NCBI RefSeq assembly: GCF_019352895.1
Contig: NZ_JAAAFX010000007.1
Location: 353,132 to 417,131 of the forward strand
Length of the DNA: 64,000 bases
DNA from: Variovorax boronicumulans
GTDB lineage: Bacteria > Pseudomonadota > Gammaproteobacteria > Burkholderiales > Burkholderiaceae_C
Direction of reading: 5' to 3'
Shown: positions 28,823-38,447 of the stretch, in pieces
How the letters are laid out: each line of letters starts with the position of its first letter
Position numbering within the stretch: position 1 is the first letter of the stretch
Made by a program: the position numbers and the translations under genes
The notes under the pieces: generated by a model
The model's input: the letters and a program-made list of their open reading frames with translations, nothing else
Database searches by the model: none
What the model was told of the DNA's origin: nothing

Positions 28823-29212
28823 ATGCAACGGCTGAAGACGCGCGCGCAGTTCCAGGCCGTCCTCGCCGGAGCCACCGTGGCGCGCACCACCCATTTCGCA
28901 CTGCACCGCTGCGCACTCGATGCGCCGGCCGGTGCTGCGCCGCTCTTCGGTGTTGAACCGGACGTGTGGGTGGGGGCCATGGTGCCCAAGCGCTGGGCGC
29001 GCCGCGCGGTCACGCGCAATGCCATCAAGCGACAGATCTATACCGTGAGCGCCCTGGCCGAGGCCTCGTTCCCGCATGCCGCGCATGTGGTGCGTCTGCG
29101 CGCCGGTTTCGATCGCAAGCAATTCGTGAGCGCCACTTCGGACAAGCTCAAGGCGGCCGTGCGCGCCGAACTCGAACAACTGCTTCAGCGGGCCCGCGCG
29201 GCACGGACATGA
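28823..29212 (+). CDS. rnpA: ribonuclease P protein component
   Basis: 129 aa. It starts MQRLKTRAQFQAVLAG and has the RNase P protein signature WARRAVTRNAIKRQIY (RRAxxRNxxKR). It binds the RNase P RNA to mature tRNA 5' ends. The ATG at 28823 gives the usual N-terminus; an in-frame ATG at 28808 would add MPPSS. Its stop overlaps the yidD start by 4 nt (29209-29212). Confidence 0.92.
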   Translation: MQRLKTRAQFQAVLAGATVARTTHFALHRCALDAPAGAAPLFGVEPDVWVGAMVPKRWARRAVTRNAIKRQIYTVSALAEASFPHAAHVVRLRAGFDRKQFVSATSDKLKAAVRAELEQLLQRARAART

Positions 29213-29493
29213 TCCGGCGCCTGCTCATCGGCCTGGTCAAGGCCTACCGCCTGCTGTTGAGTCCCTGGCTCGGCCAATCGTGCCGTTTCGAGCCCACCTG
29301 TTCGCGCTATGCCATCGAGGCGCTCGAAGTCCACGGCGCCGCCGTCGGCAGCTACCTGACCCTGCGCCGTCTCGCGCGCTGCCAGCCCTGGTGCCAGGGC
29401 GGCCACGATCCGGTGCCTCCTTCGAAGGCCCAGCCTCCCGGCTCCGGGGCGCTGTTCTCCTTTCTCTCCTCCGACAAGAAGTCTTCTTCATGA
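29209..29493 (+). CDS. yidD: membrane protein insertion efficiency factor YidD
   Basis: 94 aa. MIRRLLIGLVKAYRLLLSPW followed by CRFEPTCSRYAIEAL and CQPWCQGGHDPVP, the conserved Cys-rich core of YidD. It is an amphipathic peripheral inner-membrane protein that helps YidC. It overlaps rnpA and yidC by 4 nt at each end, so the three are translationally coupled. The C-terminal tail after residue 70 is longer than in E. coli. Confidence 0.93.
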   Translation: MIRRLLIGLVKAYRLLLSPWLGQSCRFEPTCSRYAIEALEVHGAAVGSYLTLRRLARCQPWCQGGHDPVPPSKAQPPGSGALFSFLSSDKKSSS

Positions 29494-31229
29494 ACGATAT
29501 TCGCCGCACCATCTTGCTGGTGATCTTTGGTTTCTCGCTGGTGATGCTGTGGGACCAATGGCAGGTCCACAACGGCCAGAAGCCGACCTTCCTGCCGGGC
29601 AAGCCGGTGGCCACCGCACCGGCCGCGGCCCCCGCTTCGGGCAGCAGCACGACCCTGCCGGGCGCGGCCGGCGTGGCGGGTGGCACGGCCACCGTGCCGA
29701 CGCAGGGCGAGACGGCGGTCGGTGAAAAGGTGACGGTGTCCACCGACCTGTTCACCGCCGTCTTCGACGGCCAGGGCGGCACCCTGTCGAACCTGCAGCT
29801 GCGCAAGTACGACGACCAGACCAACCACAACGGCCTGGTCGACACCGTCAAGCGCCTGATCGGCCAGCCGGTCCCGCCGAACGAGGTCAAGAACGTCACG
29901 CTGATGGAAGACGGCTCGCCCGCGTCGCGCTACGTGGCGCAGACCGGCCTGCTCAACCCCGTCGACAGCGGTGCGCGCTTCCCGAACCACCTGAGCCTGA
30001 TGACGGCCAAGGCCGGCCCGCGCGAACTGGCCGACGGCCAGAATTCGCTGGAAGTCTCGTTCGAATCGGAGCCCGCCGGCGGCCTCAAGTACGTCAAGAC
30101 CTACCAGTTCCTGCGCGGCGACTACTCGATCCACGTCAAGCACCAGATCGTCAACGTGAGCGACAAGCCGCAGGACGCGCAGCTCTACCTGCAGCTGGTG
30201 CGCCACGGCACGGTCGCGGGCGGCACGATGTTCGGCACCAACACCTTCACCGGCCCGGCCTTCTACACCGACGAGAAGAAGTTCCACAAGGTCGCGTTCA
30301 CCGACATCACGAAGAACAAGGCCGACCTGCCGCCGCCCGCCACCAACGGCTGGGTCGCGATGGTCCAGCACTACTTCGTGTCGGCCTGGCTGCTCAACGC
30401 GCCGGACAGCCTGCACCTCAAGCGCGAGTTCCGCGCCGCCGACCTGGGCAACAACCTCTACTCGGCGGCCATGGTGCTGCCGCTGGAACCCATCGCCGCC
30501 GGTGCCACGAAGACCATCGACTCCAGCCTGTTCGCCGGTCCTGAAGAAGAGAAGAAGCTCGAGGCGCTGGCGCCCGGCCTCGAACTGGTCAAGGACTACG
30601 GCATCTTCACCATCATCTCGAAGCCGCTGTACTGGCTGCTCAACGAGTTGCACAGCCTGCTGGGCAACTGGGGCTGGTCCATCGTCGCGCTGGTGGTGCT
30701 GCTGAAGGCGGCCTTCTACTGGCTCAACGCCAAGGCCTACGCGAGCATGGCCAAGATGAAGGGCATCAACCCCAAGATCACGGAGATGCGCGCCCGTCTG
30801 AAGGACAAGCCGCAGGAGATGCAGCAGGAGATGATGCGCATCTACCGCGAGGAAAAGGTCAACCCGATGGGCGGCTGCTTCCCGATCGTGATCCAGATCC
30901 CGGTGTTCATCGCGCTCTACTGGGTGCTGCTGTCGTCGGTCGAGATGCGCCATGCGCCCTGGATCGGCTGGATCCATGACCTCTCGGCACCCGATCCGTG
31001 GTTCATCCTGCCGGTCGTCATGACGCTGACCTCGCTGTTCCAGACCTGGCTCAACCCGACGCCGCCGGACCCGATGCAGGCCAAGCTGATGTGGATCATG
31101 CCGCTCGCGTTCAGCGTGATGTTCATCTTCTTCCCGGCCGGCCTGGTGCTGTACTGGATCACCAACAACGTGCTGTCGATCGCGCAGCAGTGGTTCATCA
31201 ACAAGCGGCTGGGCGTGCTGGGCAAGTAA
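29490..31229 (+). CDS. yidC: membrane protein insertase YidC
   Basis: 579 aa. The N-terminal transmembrane anchor (about 6-22) is followed by a Pro/Ala-rich linker, the large periplasmic beta domain (about 70-360) and the conserved 60-kDa insertase core with five helices (about 370-565; GMPxG-type region as GGCFPIVIQIPVFIALYWVL). It inserts membrane proteins with or without SecYEG. ATG overlaps the yidD stop by 4 nt; an open frame continuing upstream is not the real start. Confidence 0.97.
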   Translation: MNDIRRTILLVIFGFSLVMLWDQWQVHNGQKPTFLPGKPVATAPAAAPASGSSTTLPGAAGVAGGTATVPTQGETAVGEKVTVSTDLFTAVFDGQGGTLSNLQLRKYDDQTNHNGLVDTVKRLIGQPVPPNEVKNVTLMEDGSPASRYVAQTGLLNPVDSGARFPNHLSLMTAKAGPRELADGQNSLEVSFESEPAGGLKYVKTYQFLRGDYSIHVKHQIVNVSDKPQDAQLYLQLVRHGTVAGGTMFGTNTFTGPAFYTDEKKFHKVAFTDITKNKADLPPPATNGWVAMVQHYFVSAWLLNAPDSLHLKREFRAADLGNNLYSAAMVLPLEPIAAGATKTIDSSLFAGPEEEKKLEALAPGLELVKDYGIFTIISKPLYWLLNELHSLLGNWGWSIVALVVLLKAAFYWLNAKAYASMAKMKGINPKITEMRARLKDKPQEMQQEMMRIYREEKVNPMGGCFPIVIQIPVFIALYWVLLSSVEMRHAPWIGWIHDLSAPDPWFILPVVMTLTSLFQTWLNPTPPDPMQAKLMWIMPLAFSVMFIFFPAGLVLYWITNNVLSIAQQWFINKRLGVLGK

Positions 31230-31257
31230 GCCTGGCATCGACCCCCCGTTCCCCCGA

Positions 31258-31285
31258 GGGCCGCGCAAGCGGCCCTTCTCGTTTC
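31258..31285 (+). terminator. hairpin after yidC
   Basis: GGGCCGC (31258-31264), loop GCAA, GCGGCCC (31269-31275), then TTCTCGTTTCC. The stem is strong but the T-tract is broken, so it may only attenuate transcription into mnmE. Confidence 0.45.
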
Positions 31286-31309
31286 CACGTCTGATGAAAG
31301 AATAGGCCC

Positions 31310-32716
31310 ATGCTCGCTCGCACCTCCGACCCGATCGTCGCCATCGCCACCGCGCCCGGCCGTGGGGCCGTGGGCATCGTCCGGGTCTCGGGCCAGGGGC
31401 TCGGCCCGCTGGTCGCCGCGCTGTGCGCCAGGCCGCTCAAGCCGCGCGAGGCGACCTACCTGCCCTTTCGCGATGCGGCCGGCGAGGCCATCGACCACGG
31501 GCTGGCGCTGCACTTCCCGGCGCCGCACTCCTTCACCGGCGAAGACGTGCTCGAGCTGCAGGCCCATGGCGGCACGGTCGTGCTGCAGCTGCTGCTGTCG
31601 CGCTGCCTCGAGGCCGCGGCCGAAGTCGATGCGACGACCGGCCGTCCGCGGCTGCGCGGCCTGCGCGTGGCCGAGCCGGGCGAGTTCAGCCAGCGCGCCT
31701 TCCTCAACGGCAAGGTCGACCTGGCGCAGGCCGAGGCGATCGCCGACCTGATCGACGCCAGCACCGAGGCGGCGGCACGCAGCGCCGGGCGTTCGCTGTC
31801 GGGCGCCTTCTCGCGCGAGATCCACACGCTGCGCGACGCGCTGATCCATCTGCGCATGCTGGTCGAGGCCACGCTCGACTTCCCCGAGGAGGACATCGAC
31901 TTCCTGCAGAAGGCCGACGCCACCGGCCAGCTCGCCGCGCTGCAGGCGCAGCTGGTGGCGGTGCGCCAGCGGGCGCGCCAGGGCGCGCTGCTGCGCGAGG
32001 GCATCAAGGTGGTGATCGCGGGCCAGCCCAACGCCGGCAAGAGTTCGCTGCTCAACGCGCTGGCCGGGGCCGAGCTGGCCATCGTCAGCGCGATCGCGGG
32101 CACCACGCGCGACGTGGTCTCGCAGACGCTGCAGATCCACGGCGTGCCGCTGCACGTGGCCGACACCGCGGGCCTGCGCGAGAGCAGCGACGAGGTCGAG
32201 CGCATCGGCGTGGCCCGTGCCTGGGACCAGATCGAGAGCGCCGATGCGGTGCTGTTCCTGCACGACCTCACGCGCGCCGGCTCGGCCGACTACGCCCGGG
32301 CCGACGCCGACATCCTGCGCACGCTGCAAGAGAAGCTGTCGGCCAGCGTGCCGGTGCTCGACGTCTGGAACAAGCAGGATGCCGCGAGCGCGCCCGCGCC
32401 GGCCGACGGCCTCGCGCTGTCGGCCAGGACCGGCGAGGGCCTCGAGGCGCTGCGCCTGCGGCTGCTCGAGGTGGCCGGCTGGCAGGCCGTGCCCGAAGGC
32501 CTCTACCTGGCGCGCGCGCGGCACGTCGACGCGCTGGGCCGCGTGGCCGTGCACCTGGACATCGCCGCGGCGCAATTGGCAGCCCGCATGCCGGCCCTCG
32601 ACCTGCTGGCCGAAGAGCTGCGGCTGGCGCAGAACGCGCTCAACGAGATCACCGGCGAGTTCGGCTCGGACGACCTGCTGGGCGTCATTTTTTCCCGTTT
32701 TTGCATAGGAAAGTAG
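31310..32716 (+). CDS. mnmE: tRNA-5-carboxymethylaminomethyl-uridine GTPase MnmE
   Basis: 468 aa. N-terminal formyl-THF-binding domain ([22 protein letters not shown]), central G domain with G1 GQPNAGKSS (about 238-246), DTAG as [14 protein letters not shown] as WNKQD, and the C-terminal CIGK ending with Cys465. With MnmG it modifies the wobble uridine of some tRNAs. Normal size and position after yidC. Confidence 0.97.
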   Translation: MLARTSDPIVAIATAPGRGAVGIVRVSGQGLGPLVAALCARPLKPREATYLPFRDAAGEAIDHGLALHFPAPHSFTGEDVLELQAHGGTVVLQLLLSRCLEAAAEVDATTGRPRLRGLRVAEPGEFSQRAFLNGKVDLAQAEAIADLIDASTEAAARSAGRSLSGAFSREIHTLRDALIHLRMLVEATLDFPEEDIDFLQKADATGQLAALQAQLVAVRQRARQGALLREGIKVVIAGQPNAGKSSLLNALAGAELAIVSAIAGTTRDVVSQTLQIHGVPLHVADTAGLRESSDEVERIGVARAWDQIESADAVLFLHDLTRAGSADYARADADILRTLQEKLSASVPVLDVWNKQDAASAPAPADGLALSARTGEGLEALRLRLLEVAGWQAVPEGLYLARARHVDALGRVAVHLDIAAAQLAARMPALDLLAEELRLAQNALNEITGEFGSDDLLGVIFSRFCIGK

Positions 32717-32726
32717 TAAGTCTTGG

Positions 32727-32756
32727 GTGACATGTAGTAACATTTTGGTCTACATT
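32727..32756 (+). promoter_or_regulatory. candidate promoter of the cNMP-binding gene
   Basis: GTGACA (32727-32732) and TACATT (32751-32756) are 18 bp apart in an unusually AT-rich stretch after mnmE. The element GTAGTAA occurs twice (around 32713 and 32734). The prediction rests on this resemblance alone. Confidence 0.35.
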
Positions 32757-32793
32757 TCGCCCATTCCACTTTTTGAACCAAGGGACCTGCGCC

Positions 32794-33261
32794 ATGGCTT
32801 CCGCGATCCAGAATCTTTGCGATGCGATCGCGCAGAACACCAGCTATGACGCCTTTGCGCCGGCATTGAGTCCCGCGCAGTGGGAGTTGCTGGCCGGCTA
32901 CATGCAGCGCTTCGAGCTGGCAGCCGGTCAGACGCTGATCGACCAGGGCGCCAAGGACAGCACGGTGTTCCTGATCGAGAGCGGCGTGCTCAGCGTGCAC
33001 CTCGCGGGCAGCAAGGGCCAGATGCAGCTGGCGATCCTGAGTCCGGGTTCGGTGGTCGGCGAGGGGGCCTTCTTTTCGCGCCTGCCGCGCTCCGCCAACG
33101 TGGCGGCCATTGCCGAGTCCTGGGTCTGGCGGCTGACGCCGGGGCGCTTCACCGAACTGGCCAACCGGCAGCCCACCCTGGCGCTGGAGGTGGTGCAGGC
33201 CCTGGGGGGCGTCATCGCCAAGCGCATGGTCGACCGGCTCAAGCGCATCGCCGTCACCTGA
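32794..33261 (+). CDS. lone cyclic-nucleotide-binding-domain protein
   Basis: 155 aa. Residues about 20-130 form a cNMP-binding beta roll (AGQTLIDQGAKDSTVFLIESGVLSV; LSPGSVVGEGAFFS with the PBC-like segment; RSANVAAIAES). The Crp/Fnr helix-turn-helix is missing: the protein ends in a short basic helix (KRMVDRLKRIAVT). It may bind a nucleotide and act through a partner, as no effector domain is present. Start at ATG 32794 with AAGGGA upstream; a TTG seven codons earlier is less likely. Converges on the antiporter gene. Confidence 0.8.
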   Translation: MASAIQNLCDAIAQNTSYDAFAPALSPAQWELLAGYMQRFELAAGQTLIDQGAKDSTVFLIESGVLSVHLAGSKGQMQLAILSPGSVVGEGAFFSRLPRSANVAAIAESWVWRLTPGRFTELANRQPTLALEVVQALGGVIAKRMVDRLKRIAVT

Positions 33262-33294
33262 GCCTCGCGCGACCGGGCCGGCCGCGAAGGCTCA
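33259..33294. terminator. palindrome spanning two convergent stop codons
   Basis: TGAGCCTCGCG (33259-33269) pairs with CGCGAAGGCTCA (33283-33294), one bulge. The outer bases are the TGA of the plus gene and the TCA (TGA on minus) of the antiporter gene. There is no T-tract, so it is a weak shared stop or RNA-stability hairpin. Confidence 0.3.
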
Positions 33295-35277
33295 GCCCTT
33301 CTGCAGCTTGTCGATCGCGACCGCCAGCGCGTCCGGCTTGCCGGACAGCACCAGCGTGTCGGCGTCGCCCAGCACGGTGTCGTCCACGGCCGGTGCCGCC
33401 GCGCCGTTGCGGCGCCGGATGCCGACGATGCGCACGCCCACCGCCTGCAATGCCACCTGCCCCACCGTCTGGCCGATGGCGCGCGCGCCGGTGCTCAGCG
33501 TGAAGCTGTTGAGCCGTGCGTGGTCGAGTTCGTCGGCCTTGTCGTCGTCGGCGCCGTGGAAGTAGCCGCGCAGCAGGTTGTAGCGCGCATCGCGCTGGTC
33601 CTGCACCACGCGGATCACGCGCCGCATCGGCACGCCGACCAGCGCCAGTGCATGGCTGGCCAGCATCAGCGAGCCCTCGATGGCCTCGGGCACCACCTCG
33701 GTGGCGCCGGCGGCCTGCAGTTTCTCCAGGTCGAGGTCGTCCTGTGTACGCACCACCACCGGCACCTGGGGCGCATGGGTGCGGGTGTTGGCCAGCACCT
33801 TGAGCGCGCCCGGCACGTCGAGGTAGGTCACGACCACCGCGCTGGCGCGCGCCAGGCCGGCGGCCATCAGCGCCTGCAGCCGCGCCGCGTCGCCGAACAC
33901 CACCGAGTCGCCGGCGGCCGCGGCCTGGCGCACGCGGTCCGGGTCGAGGTCCAGCGCCATGTAGGGGATGCCCTCGCGCTCGAGGATGCGCGCCAGGTTC
34001 TGGCCGCAGCGGCCGTAGCCGCAGATGATCACGTGCTGCGCGGTGTTGATGGTCTTGCGCGCGATGCTGGTCATCTGCAGCGACTGCTGCATCCAGTCGC
34101 TGGCCACCAGCTTGCGCACGATGGCGTTGCTGTAGAGGATGATGAAGGGCGTGGCCAGCATCGACAGCACCATCGAGGCCAGCACCGGGTTGGCCAGCCA
34201 GGCCGGCAGCAGGCTGCGGTCCTGGGCCAGCGTCAGCAGCACGAAGCCGAATTCGCCGGCCTGCGCCAGGTAGAGGCCGGTGCGCAGCGACACGCCGGTG
34301 GTCGCGCCCAGGCCGCGCGCCAGCAGCGTGACCAGCCCCAGCTTGAAGGCCAGCGGCAGCACCAGCAGCACCGCCACCAGCAGCCAGCGCTCGATCACGA
34401 TGTGCCAGTCGAGCGACATGCCGATGGTGATGAAGAACAGGCCCAGCAGCACGTCGTGGAAGGGCCGGATGTCGGTTTCCACTTGGTGCTTGTATTCGGT
34501 CTCCGACACCAGCATGCCGGCGATGAAGGCGCCCAGCGCCAGGCTCAGGCCCGCGAGCTCGGTCAGCCAGGCCAGGCCCAGCGTGATCAGCAGCAGGTTG
34601 AGCATGAACAGCTCCTCGCTGCGTCGGCGCGCCACCAGCGTGAGCCACCAGCGCATCACGCGCGGGCCGCCGTAGAGCAGGATGCCGACCAGGAACACCG
34701 CCTTGGCCATGGCGATCGACAGCGCCTTGAACAGCGCCTCGGGCGGCGCGCCCAGCGCCGGGATCAGCACCAGCAGCGGCACCACGGCCAGGTCCTGGAA
34801 CAGCAGCACGCCCATCACGCGCTTGCCGTGCTCGCTCTCGAGTTCGAGCCGCTCGGCCATCAGTTTCACCACGATGGCGGTGCTGCTCATGGTGAGCGCG
34901 CCCGACAGCGCCAGCGCGGTCTGCCAGCCCAGCTGCCAGGCCGGCGGCAGCAGGCGCGCGAGCAGCAGCGCGGCGACGGTGGCCAGGCTCATGGTAAGCA
35001 CCACCTGCATCAGCCCGAGCCCGAACACATGCTTGCGCATCGCACGCAGCTTGGGCAGGCTGAATTCGAGCCCGATCACGAACATCAGGAACACCACGCC
35101 GAACTCGCCCAGGTGCCGGATGCCCTCGTTGTTCTGCGCCAGCGCGAAGGCGTGCGGGCCGATCAGCACGCCGGCCGTCAGGTAGCCCAGCATCGGCGGC
35201 AGCTTGAGCGAACGGCAGATCACCACCCCGATCACTGCGGCCAGCAGGTACAACAGCGTGAGATCGAGGGAGGACAT
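33292..35277 (-). CDS. CPA2-type cation:proton antiporter with RCK domain (KefB/KefC-like)
   Basis: 661 aa. About 12 transmembrane helices in the first 390 residues (Na_H_exchanger domain; GYLTAGVLIGPHAF, GVVFLMFVIGLEFS). They are followed by a TrkA-N Rossmann domain with CGYGRCGQNLARILE (about 418-432) and a TrkA-C domain at the end. Family members exchange K+ or Na+ for H+ and are gated by nucleotides or glutathione adducts. GTG and ATG overlap at the start; the ATG at 35277 is chosen. Confidence 0.9.
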   Translation of the reverse strand: MSSLDLTLLYLLAAVIGVVICRSLKLPPMLGYLTAGVLIGPHAFALAQNNEGIRHLGEFGVVFLMFVIGLEFSLPKLRAMRKHVFGLGLMQVVLTMSLATVAALLLARLLPPAWQLGWQTALALSGALTMSSTAIVVKLMAERLELESEHGKRVMGVLLFQDLAVVPLLVLIPALGAPPEALFKALSIAMAKAVFLVGILLYGGPRVMRWWLTLVARRRSEELFMLNLLLITLGLAWLTELAGLSLALGAFIAGMLVSETEYKHQVETDIRPFHDVLLGLFFITIGMSLDWHIVIERWLLVAVLLVLPLAFKLGLVTLLARGLGATTGVSLRTGLYLAQAGEFGFVLLTLAQDRSLLPAWLANPVLASMVLSMLATPFIILYSNAIVRKLVASDWMQQSLQMTSIARKTINTAQHVIICGYGRCGQNLARILEREGIPYMALDLDPDRVRQAAAAGDSVVFGDAARLQALMAAGLARASAVVVTYLDVPGALKVLANTRTHAPQVPVVVRTQDDLDLEKLQAAGATEVVPEAIEGSLMLASHALALVGVPMRRVIRVVQDQRDARYNLLRGYFHGADDDKADELDHARLNSFTLSTGARAIGQTVGQVALQAVGVRIVGIRRRNGAAAPAVDDTVLGDADTLVLSGKPDALAVAIDKLQKG

Positions 35278-35383
35278 CACCCGATGCTAGCAAGGGCCAT
35301 GCACACGGCGCGTCCGGGGCTTCGCAAGGCCATGCGGCGGCGCGGCGCGGGCCGCGGGGCGTCCGACCGATAAAATCCGGGCA

Positions 35384-36385
35384 ATGAGCACCCGCCCCCC
35401 CCAGGCCTTCGCGGCCGACCCCGAGACGCTGTTGGCGCGGGCACGTACCACCTTCGAGATCGAAGCCGCCGCCGTGCTGGGCCTGAAGTCGCGCATCGGC
35501 CCCAGCTTCGTCGAGGCCGTGCACAAGATCCTGGCCGTGCGCGGCCGGGTCGTGGTGATGGGCATGGGCAAGAGCGGCCACGTGGGCCGCAAGATCGCCG
35601 CCACGCTGGCGTCGACCGGCACGCCCGCGATGTTCGTGCACCCGGCCGAGGCGAGCCACGGCGACCTGGGCATGATCAAGGCGGTAGACCTGGTGCTCGC
35701 GATCTCCAACAGCGGCGAGAGCGACGAGCTCGCCGCCATCCTGCCGGTCGTCAAGCGCCAGGGCGTGCCGCTGATCGCCATCACCGGCGGCGCCGGGTCG
35801 ATGCTCGCGCGCCATGCCGACCTGGTGCTCGACAGCAGCGTCGAGAAGGAGGCCTGCCCGCTCAACCTCGCGCCCACCGCCAGCACCACCGCGCAGATGG
35901 CCATGGGCGACGCGCTCGCCGTGGCGCTGCTCGATGCGCGCGGTTTCGGCGCCGAGGACTTCGCGCGTTCGCACCCGGGCGGTGCGCTGGGCCGCAAGCT
36001 GCTCACGCTGGTCAGCGACCTGATGCGCGCCGACGACCAGGTGCCGCGCATCGCACCCACCGCGGGCTTCAGCGAGCTGATGCGCGAGATGAGTTCCAAG
36101 GGCCTGGGCGCCGCCGCGGTGGTCGATGCCGACGGCCGCGTGCAGGGCATCTTCACCGACGGCGACCTGCGCCGGCTGATCGAGACCGGCGCCGATCTGC
36201 GCTCGCTCAGCGCGGCCGACGTGATGCACCGCGCCCCGCGCACCATCCGCGCCGAGGCGCTGGGCGTCGAGGCCGCCGAACTCATGGAGCAGCACCGCAT
36301 CACCAGCGTGCTGGTGGTGGACGCGCAGAACGTGCTGGTCGGTGCCCTGAGCATCAACGACCTGATGCGCGCCAAGGTCATCTGA
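35384..36385 (+). CDS. kdsD: arabinose-5-phosphate isomerase (KdsD)
   Basis: 333 aa. An N-terminal SIS domain (VVVMGMGKSGHVGRKIAATL, SNSGESDEL) is followed by two CBS domains (about 205-333). It converts ribulose-5-P to arabinose-5-P, the first step of KDO synthesis for LPS. Its stop shares one base with the kdsC start, and lptC follows with overlap, so this is a KDO/LPS-export operon. Confidence 0.95.
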   Translation: MSTRPPQAFAADPETLLARARTTFEIEAAAVLGLKSRIGPSFVEAVHKILAVRGRVVVMGMGKSGHVGRKIAATLASTGTPAMFVHPAEASHGDLGMIKAVDLVLAISNSGESDELAAILPVVKRQGVPLIAITGGAGSMLARHADLVLDSSVEKEACPLNLAPTASTTAQMAMGDALAVALLDARGFGAEDFARSHPGGALGRKLLTLVSDLMRADDQVPRIAPTAGFSELMREMSSKGLGAAAVVDADGRVQGIFTDGDLRRLIETGADLRSLSAADVMHRAPRTIRAEALGVEAAELMEQHRITSVLVVDAQNVLVGALSINDLMRAKVI

Positions 36386-36936
36386 TGACGACGGCCCGCT
36401 TCACGCCCGAGACCCTGCTGGCCGCACAGGACGTGCGCATCGCCTTCTTCGACATCGACGGCGTGCTGACCGACGGCGGCGTCTTCTTCAGCGAGGACGG
36501 CGAGACGCTCAAGCGCTTCAGCATCCTCGACGGCTACGGCCTCAAGCTGCTGCGCAAGGCCGGCATCGAGCCTGCGGTGATCACCGGGCGCGACTCCAAG
36601 CCGCTGCGCGTGCGGCTCGAGGCGCTGGGCATCGTGCATGTGCGCTACGGTACCGAGGACAAGCTGCCGGCAGCCGAGGCGATGCTGGCGCAGCTCGGCT
36701 TCTCCTGGGCGCAGGCCGCCGCCATCGGCGACGACTGGCCCGACCTGCCGGTGCTCGGCCGCGTCGGCTTCGCGGCCGCGCCGCCCAATGCACACGCCGA
36801 AGTGCGCGCCCGCGTCCACCACGTGACCACCGCGCGTGGTGGCGAAGGTGCGGCGCGCGAGTTCTGCGACCTGTTGCTGACCGCGGGCGGTCACTACCGC
36901 CGGCTGCTCGATGCCGTCCTGGGGGCGGCCGCATGA
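36385..36936 (+). CDS. kdsC: KDO-8-phosphate phosphatase (KdsC)
   Basis: 183 aa HAD hydrolase with the nucleophile motif FFDIDGVLTDGG (about 18-29) and a C-terminal GDDWPDLP metal site. It removes phosphate from KDO-8-P. No cap domain, as in tetrameric KdsC enzymes. Overlaps kdsD by one base and lptC by four. Confidence 0.95.
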   Translation: MTTARFTPETLLAAQDVRIAFFDIDGVLTDGGVFFSEDGETLKRFSILDGYGLKLLRKAGIEPAVITGRDSKPLRVRLEALGIVHVRYGTEDKLPAAEAMLAQLGFSWAQAAAIGDDWPDLPVLGRVGFAAAPPNAHAEVRARVHHVTTARGGEGAAREFCDLLLTAGGHYRRLLDAVLGAAA

Positions 36937-37574
36937 AGGCCCCGCGCCTGCTGCTGCGCGACGCGCTCGATCGCGTCACGATCTACCTGCCCGTCATCCT
37001 CACCGCCCTGCTCGCGCTGGGCACCTACTGGCTGGTGCGCAACGCGCCCAAGCTGCTGGAGCCCACCGTCAAGGAGGCGCCCACGCACGATCCCGACTAC
37101 TTCATGCGCGGTTTCGTGGTGAAGAACTTCCTGCCCAGCGGGGACCTGCGCAGCGAACTGTTTGGCAAGGAAGGCCGGCACTATCCGGACAACGACACGA
37201 TGGAAGTCGACCAGGTGCGCATGCGTGCGATCTCGCCGGAGGGGCTGGTCACCCAGGCCACCGCCAACCGTGGCCTGTCCAACGGCGATGGTTCGGAGAT
37301 CCAGCTGTTCGGCAATGCCGTGGTGGTGCGCGAAGCCGCCACCGGCAACAGCGGGCGCGTCGTGCCGCGCCTCGAGTTCCGCGGCGAGTTCCTGCACGCC
37401 TACCTCGACACCGAGCGCGTCACCTCCAACAAGCCCGTCACCCTGACCCGCGGCACGGACCGCTTCACGGCGGACACGCTGGACTACGACAACCTCAGCG
37501 GCGTCGCCAACCTGCAGGGGCGCGTGCGCGGCCAGTTGATGCCCTCGCCCGCCGCGCTGCGGCAGGCCCGCTGA
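36933..37574 (+). CDS. lptC: LPS export protein LptC
   Basis: 213 aa. One N-terminal membrane helix (about 14-32), then a periplasmic beta-jellyroll (PTHDPDYFMRGFVVKNF to the C-terminus). LptC links the LptBFG transporter to the periplasmic LptA bridge. In many betaproteobacteria lptA and lptB follow; here an SDR follows instead, so these must lie elsewhere. Confidence 0.92.
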   Translation: MKAPRLLLRDALDRVTIYLPVILTALLALGTYWLVRNAPKLLEPTVKEAPTHDPDYFMRGFVVKNFLPSGDLRSELFGKEGRHYPDNDTMEVDQVRMRAISPEGLVTQATANRGLSNGDGSEIQLFGNAVVVREAATGNSGRVVPRLEFRGEFLHAYLDTERVTSNKPVTLTRGTDRFTADTLDYDNLSGVANLQGRVRGQLMPSPAALRQAR

Positions 37575-37582
37575 GGACCGCC

Positions 37583-38362
37583 ATGACCGCGACCCCGCTC
37601 GTCTTCATCACCGGCGCCTCGAGCGGCATCGGCCAGGCGCTGGCGGCCCGCTTCTACGAGGCCGGCTATCGGCTGGCGCTGGTGGCGCGCCGCACCGCGG
37701 AGATCGAGGCCTGGGCCGCGGCCCGCGGGATTGCCTCCGATCGCTGCGAGATCTACGGCGCCGACGTGGCGCAGATCGATGCGATCGCCGCTGTCGGTGC
37801 GCGCTGCATCGAACGCCAGGGCCTGCCCGACGTGGTGATCGCCAATGCGGGCATCAGCGTGGGCATCGACACCGCCGACCGGGCCGATCTCGACGTGCTG
37901 GCCCAGACCTTCGCCGTCAACAACGTCGGCCTGGCCGCCACCTTCCACCCCTTCGTCGCCGCGATGGCGGCGCGCGGCAGCGGCCGGCTGGTCGGCATCG
38001 GCAGCGTGGCCGCGATCCGCGGACTGCCCGGCCACGGCGCCTATTGCGCGAGCAAGGCCGGCGTGGTCGCGTACTGCGAAAGCCTGCGCGGTGAAATGCG
38101 CGCGAGCGGCGTCAAGGTGGTCACCGTCTGCCCGGGCTACATCGACACGCCATTGACCCAGGGCAACCGTTACGGCATGCCCTTCCTGATGCAGCCCGAG
38201 GACTTCGCCGAGCGCGCCTTCCGCACCATCGAGGCGGGCAGCAGCTACCGCGTCATTCCCTGGCAGATGGGGGTGCTCGCCAAGCTGATGCGGCTGGCGC
38301 CGAATGCGCTGTTCGACCGCGCCGTCCAGGGGCGGGGCCGGAAGCGGCGCAAGGGCGAATAG
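37583..38362 (+). CDS. short-chain dehydrogenase/reductase
   Basis: 259 aa classical SDR: TGASSGIGQ near the N-terminus, NAGIS, catalytic Ser in GSVAAIRG and Tyr-x-x-x-Lys as YCASK. The C-terminus is basic (RGRKRRKGE). It starts 8 bp after lptC and is probably cotranscribed. Substrate unknown; related SDRs act on fatty acids or sugars. A strong terminator follows. Confidence 0.88.
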   Translation: MTATPLVFITGASSGIGQALAARFYEAGYRLALVARRTAEIEAWAAARGIASDRCEIYGADVAQIDAIAAVGARCIERQGLPDVVIANAGISVGIDTADRADLDVLAQTFAVNNVGLAATFHPFVAAMAARGSGRLVGIGSVAAIRGLPGHGAYCASKAGVVAYCESLRGEMRASGVKVVTVCPGYIDTPLTQGNRYGMPFLMQPEDFAERAFRTIEAGSSYRVIPWQMGVLAKLMRLAPNALFDRAVQGRGRKRRKGE

Positions 38363-38401
38363 CCCGTTTCAGGTTGGCGCCACCGAGGCGGGCCGGACAT
38401 G

Positions 38402-38427
38402 AAAAAAGCTCCCGAGGGAGCTTTTTT
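38402..38427. terminator. bidirectional intrinsic terminator
   Basis: Perfect arms AAAAAAGCTCCC (38402-38413) and GGGAGCTTTTTT (38416-38427) with a 2-base centre; T-tracts on both strands. It serves the plus-strand SDR operon and the minus-strand RNA-binding-protein gene that ends at 38448. Confidence 0.9.
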
Positions 38428-38447
38428 GCTGGAATGAGAGAGTGGGC

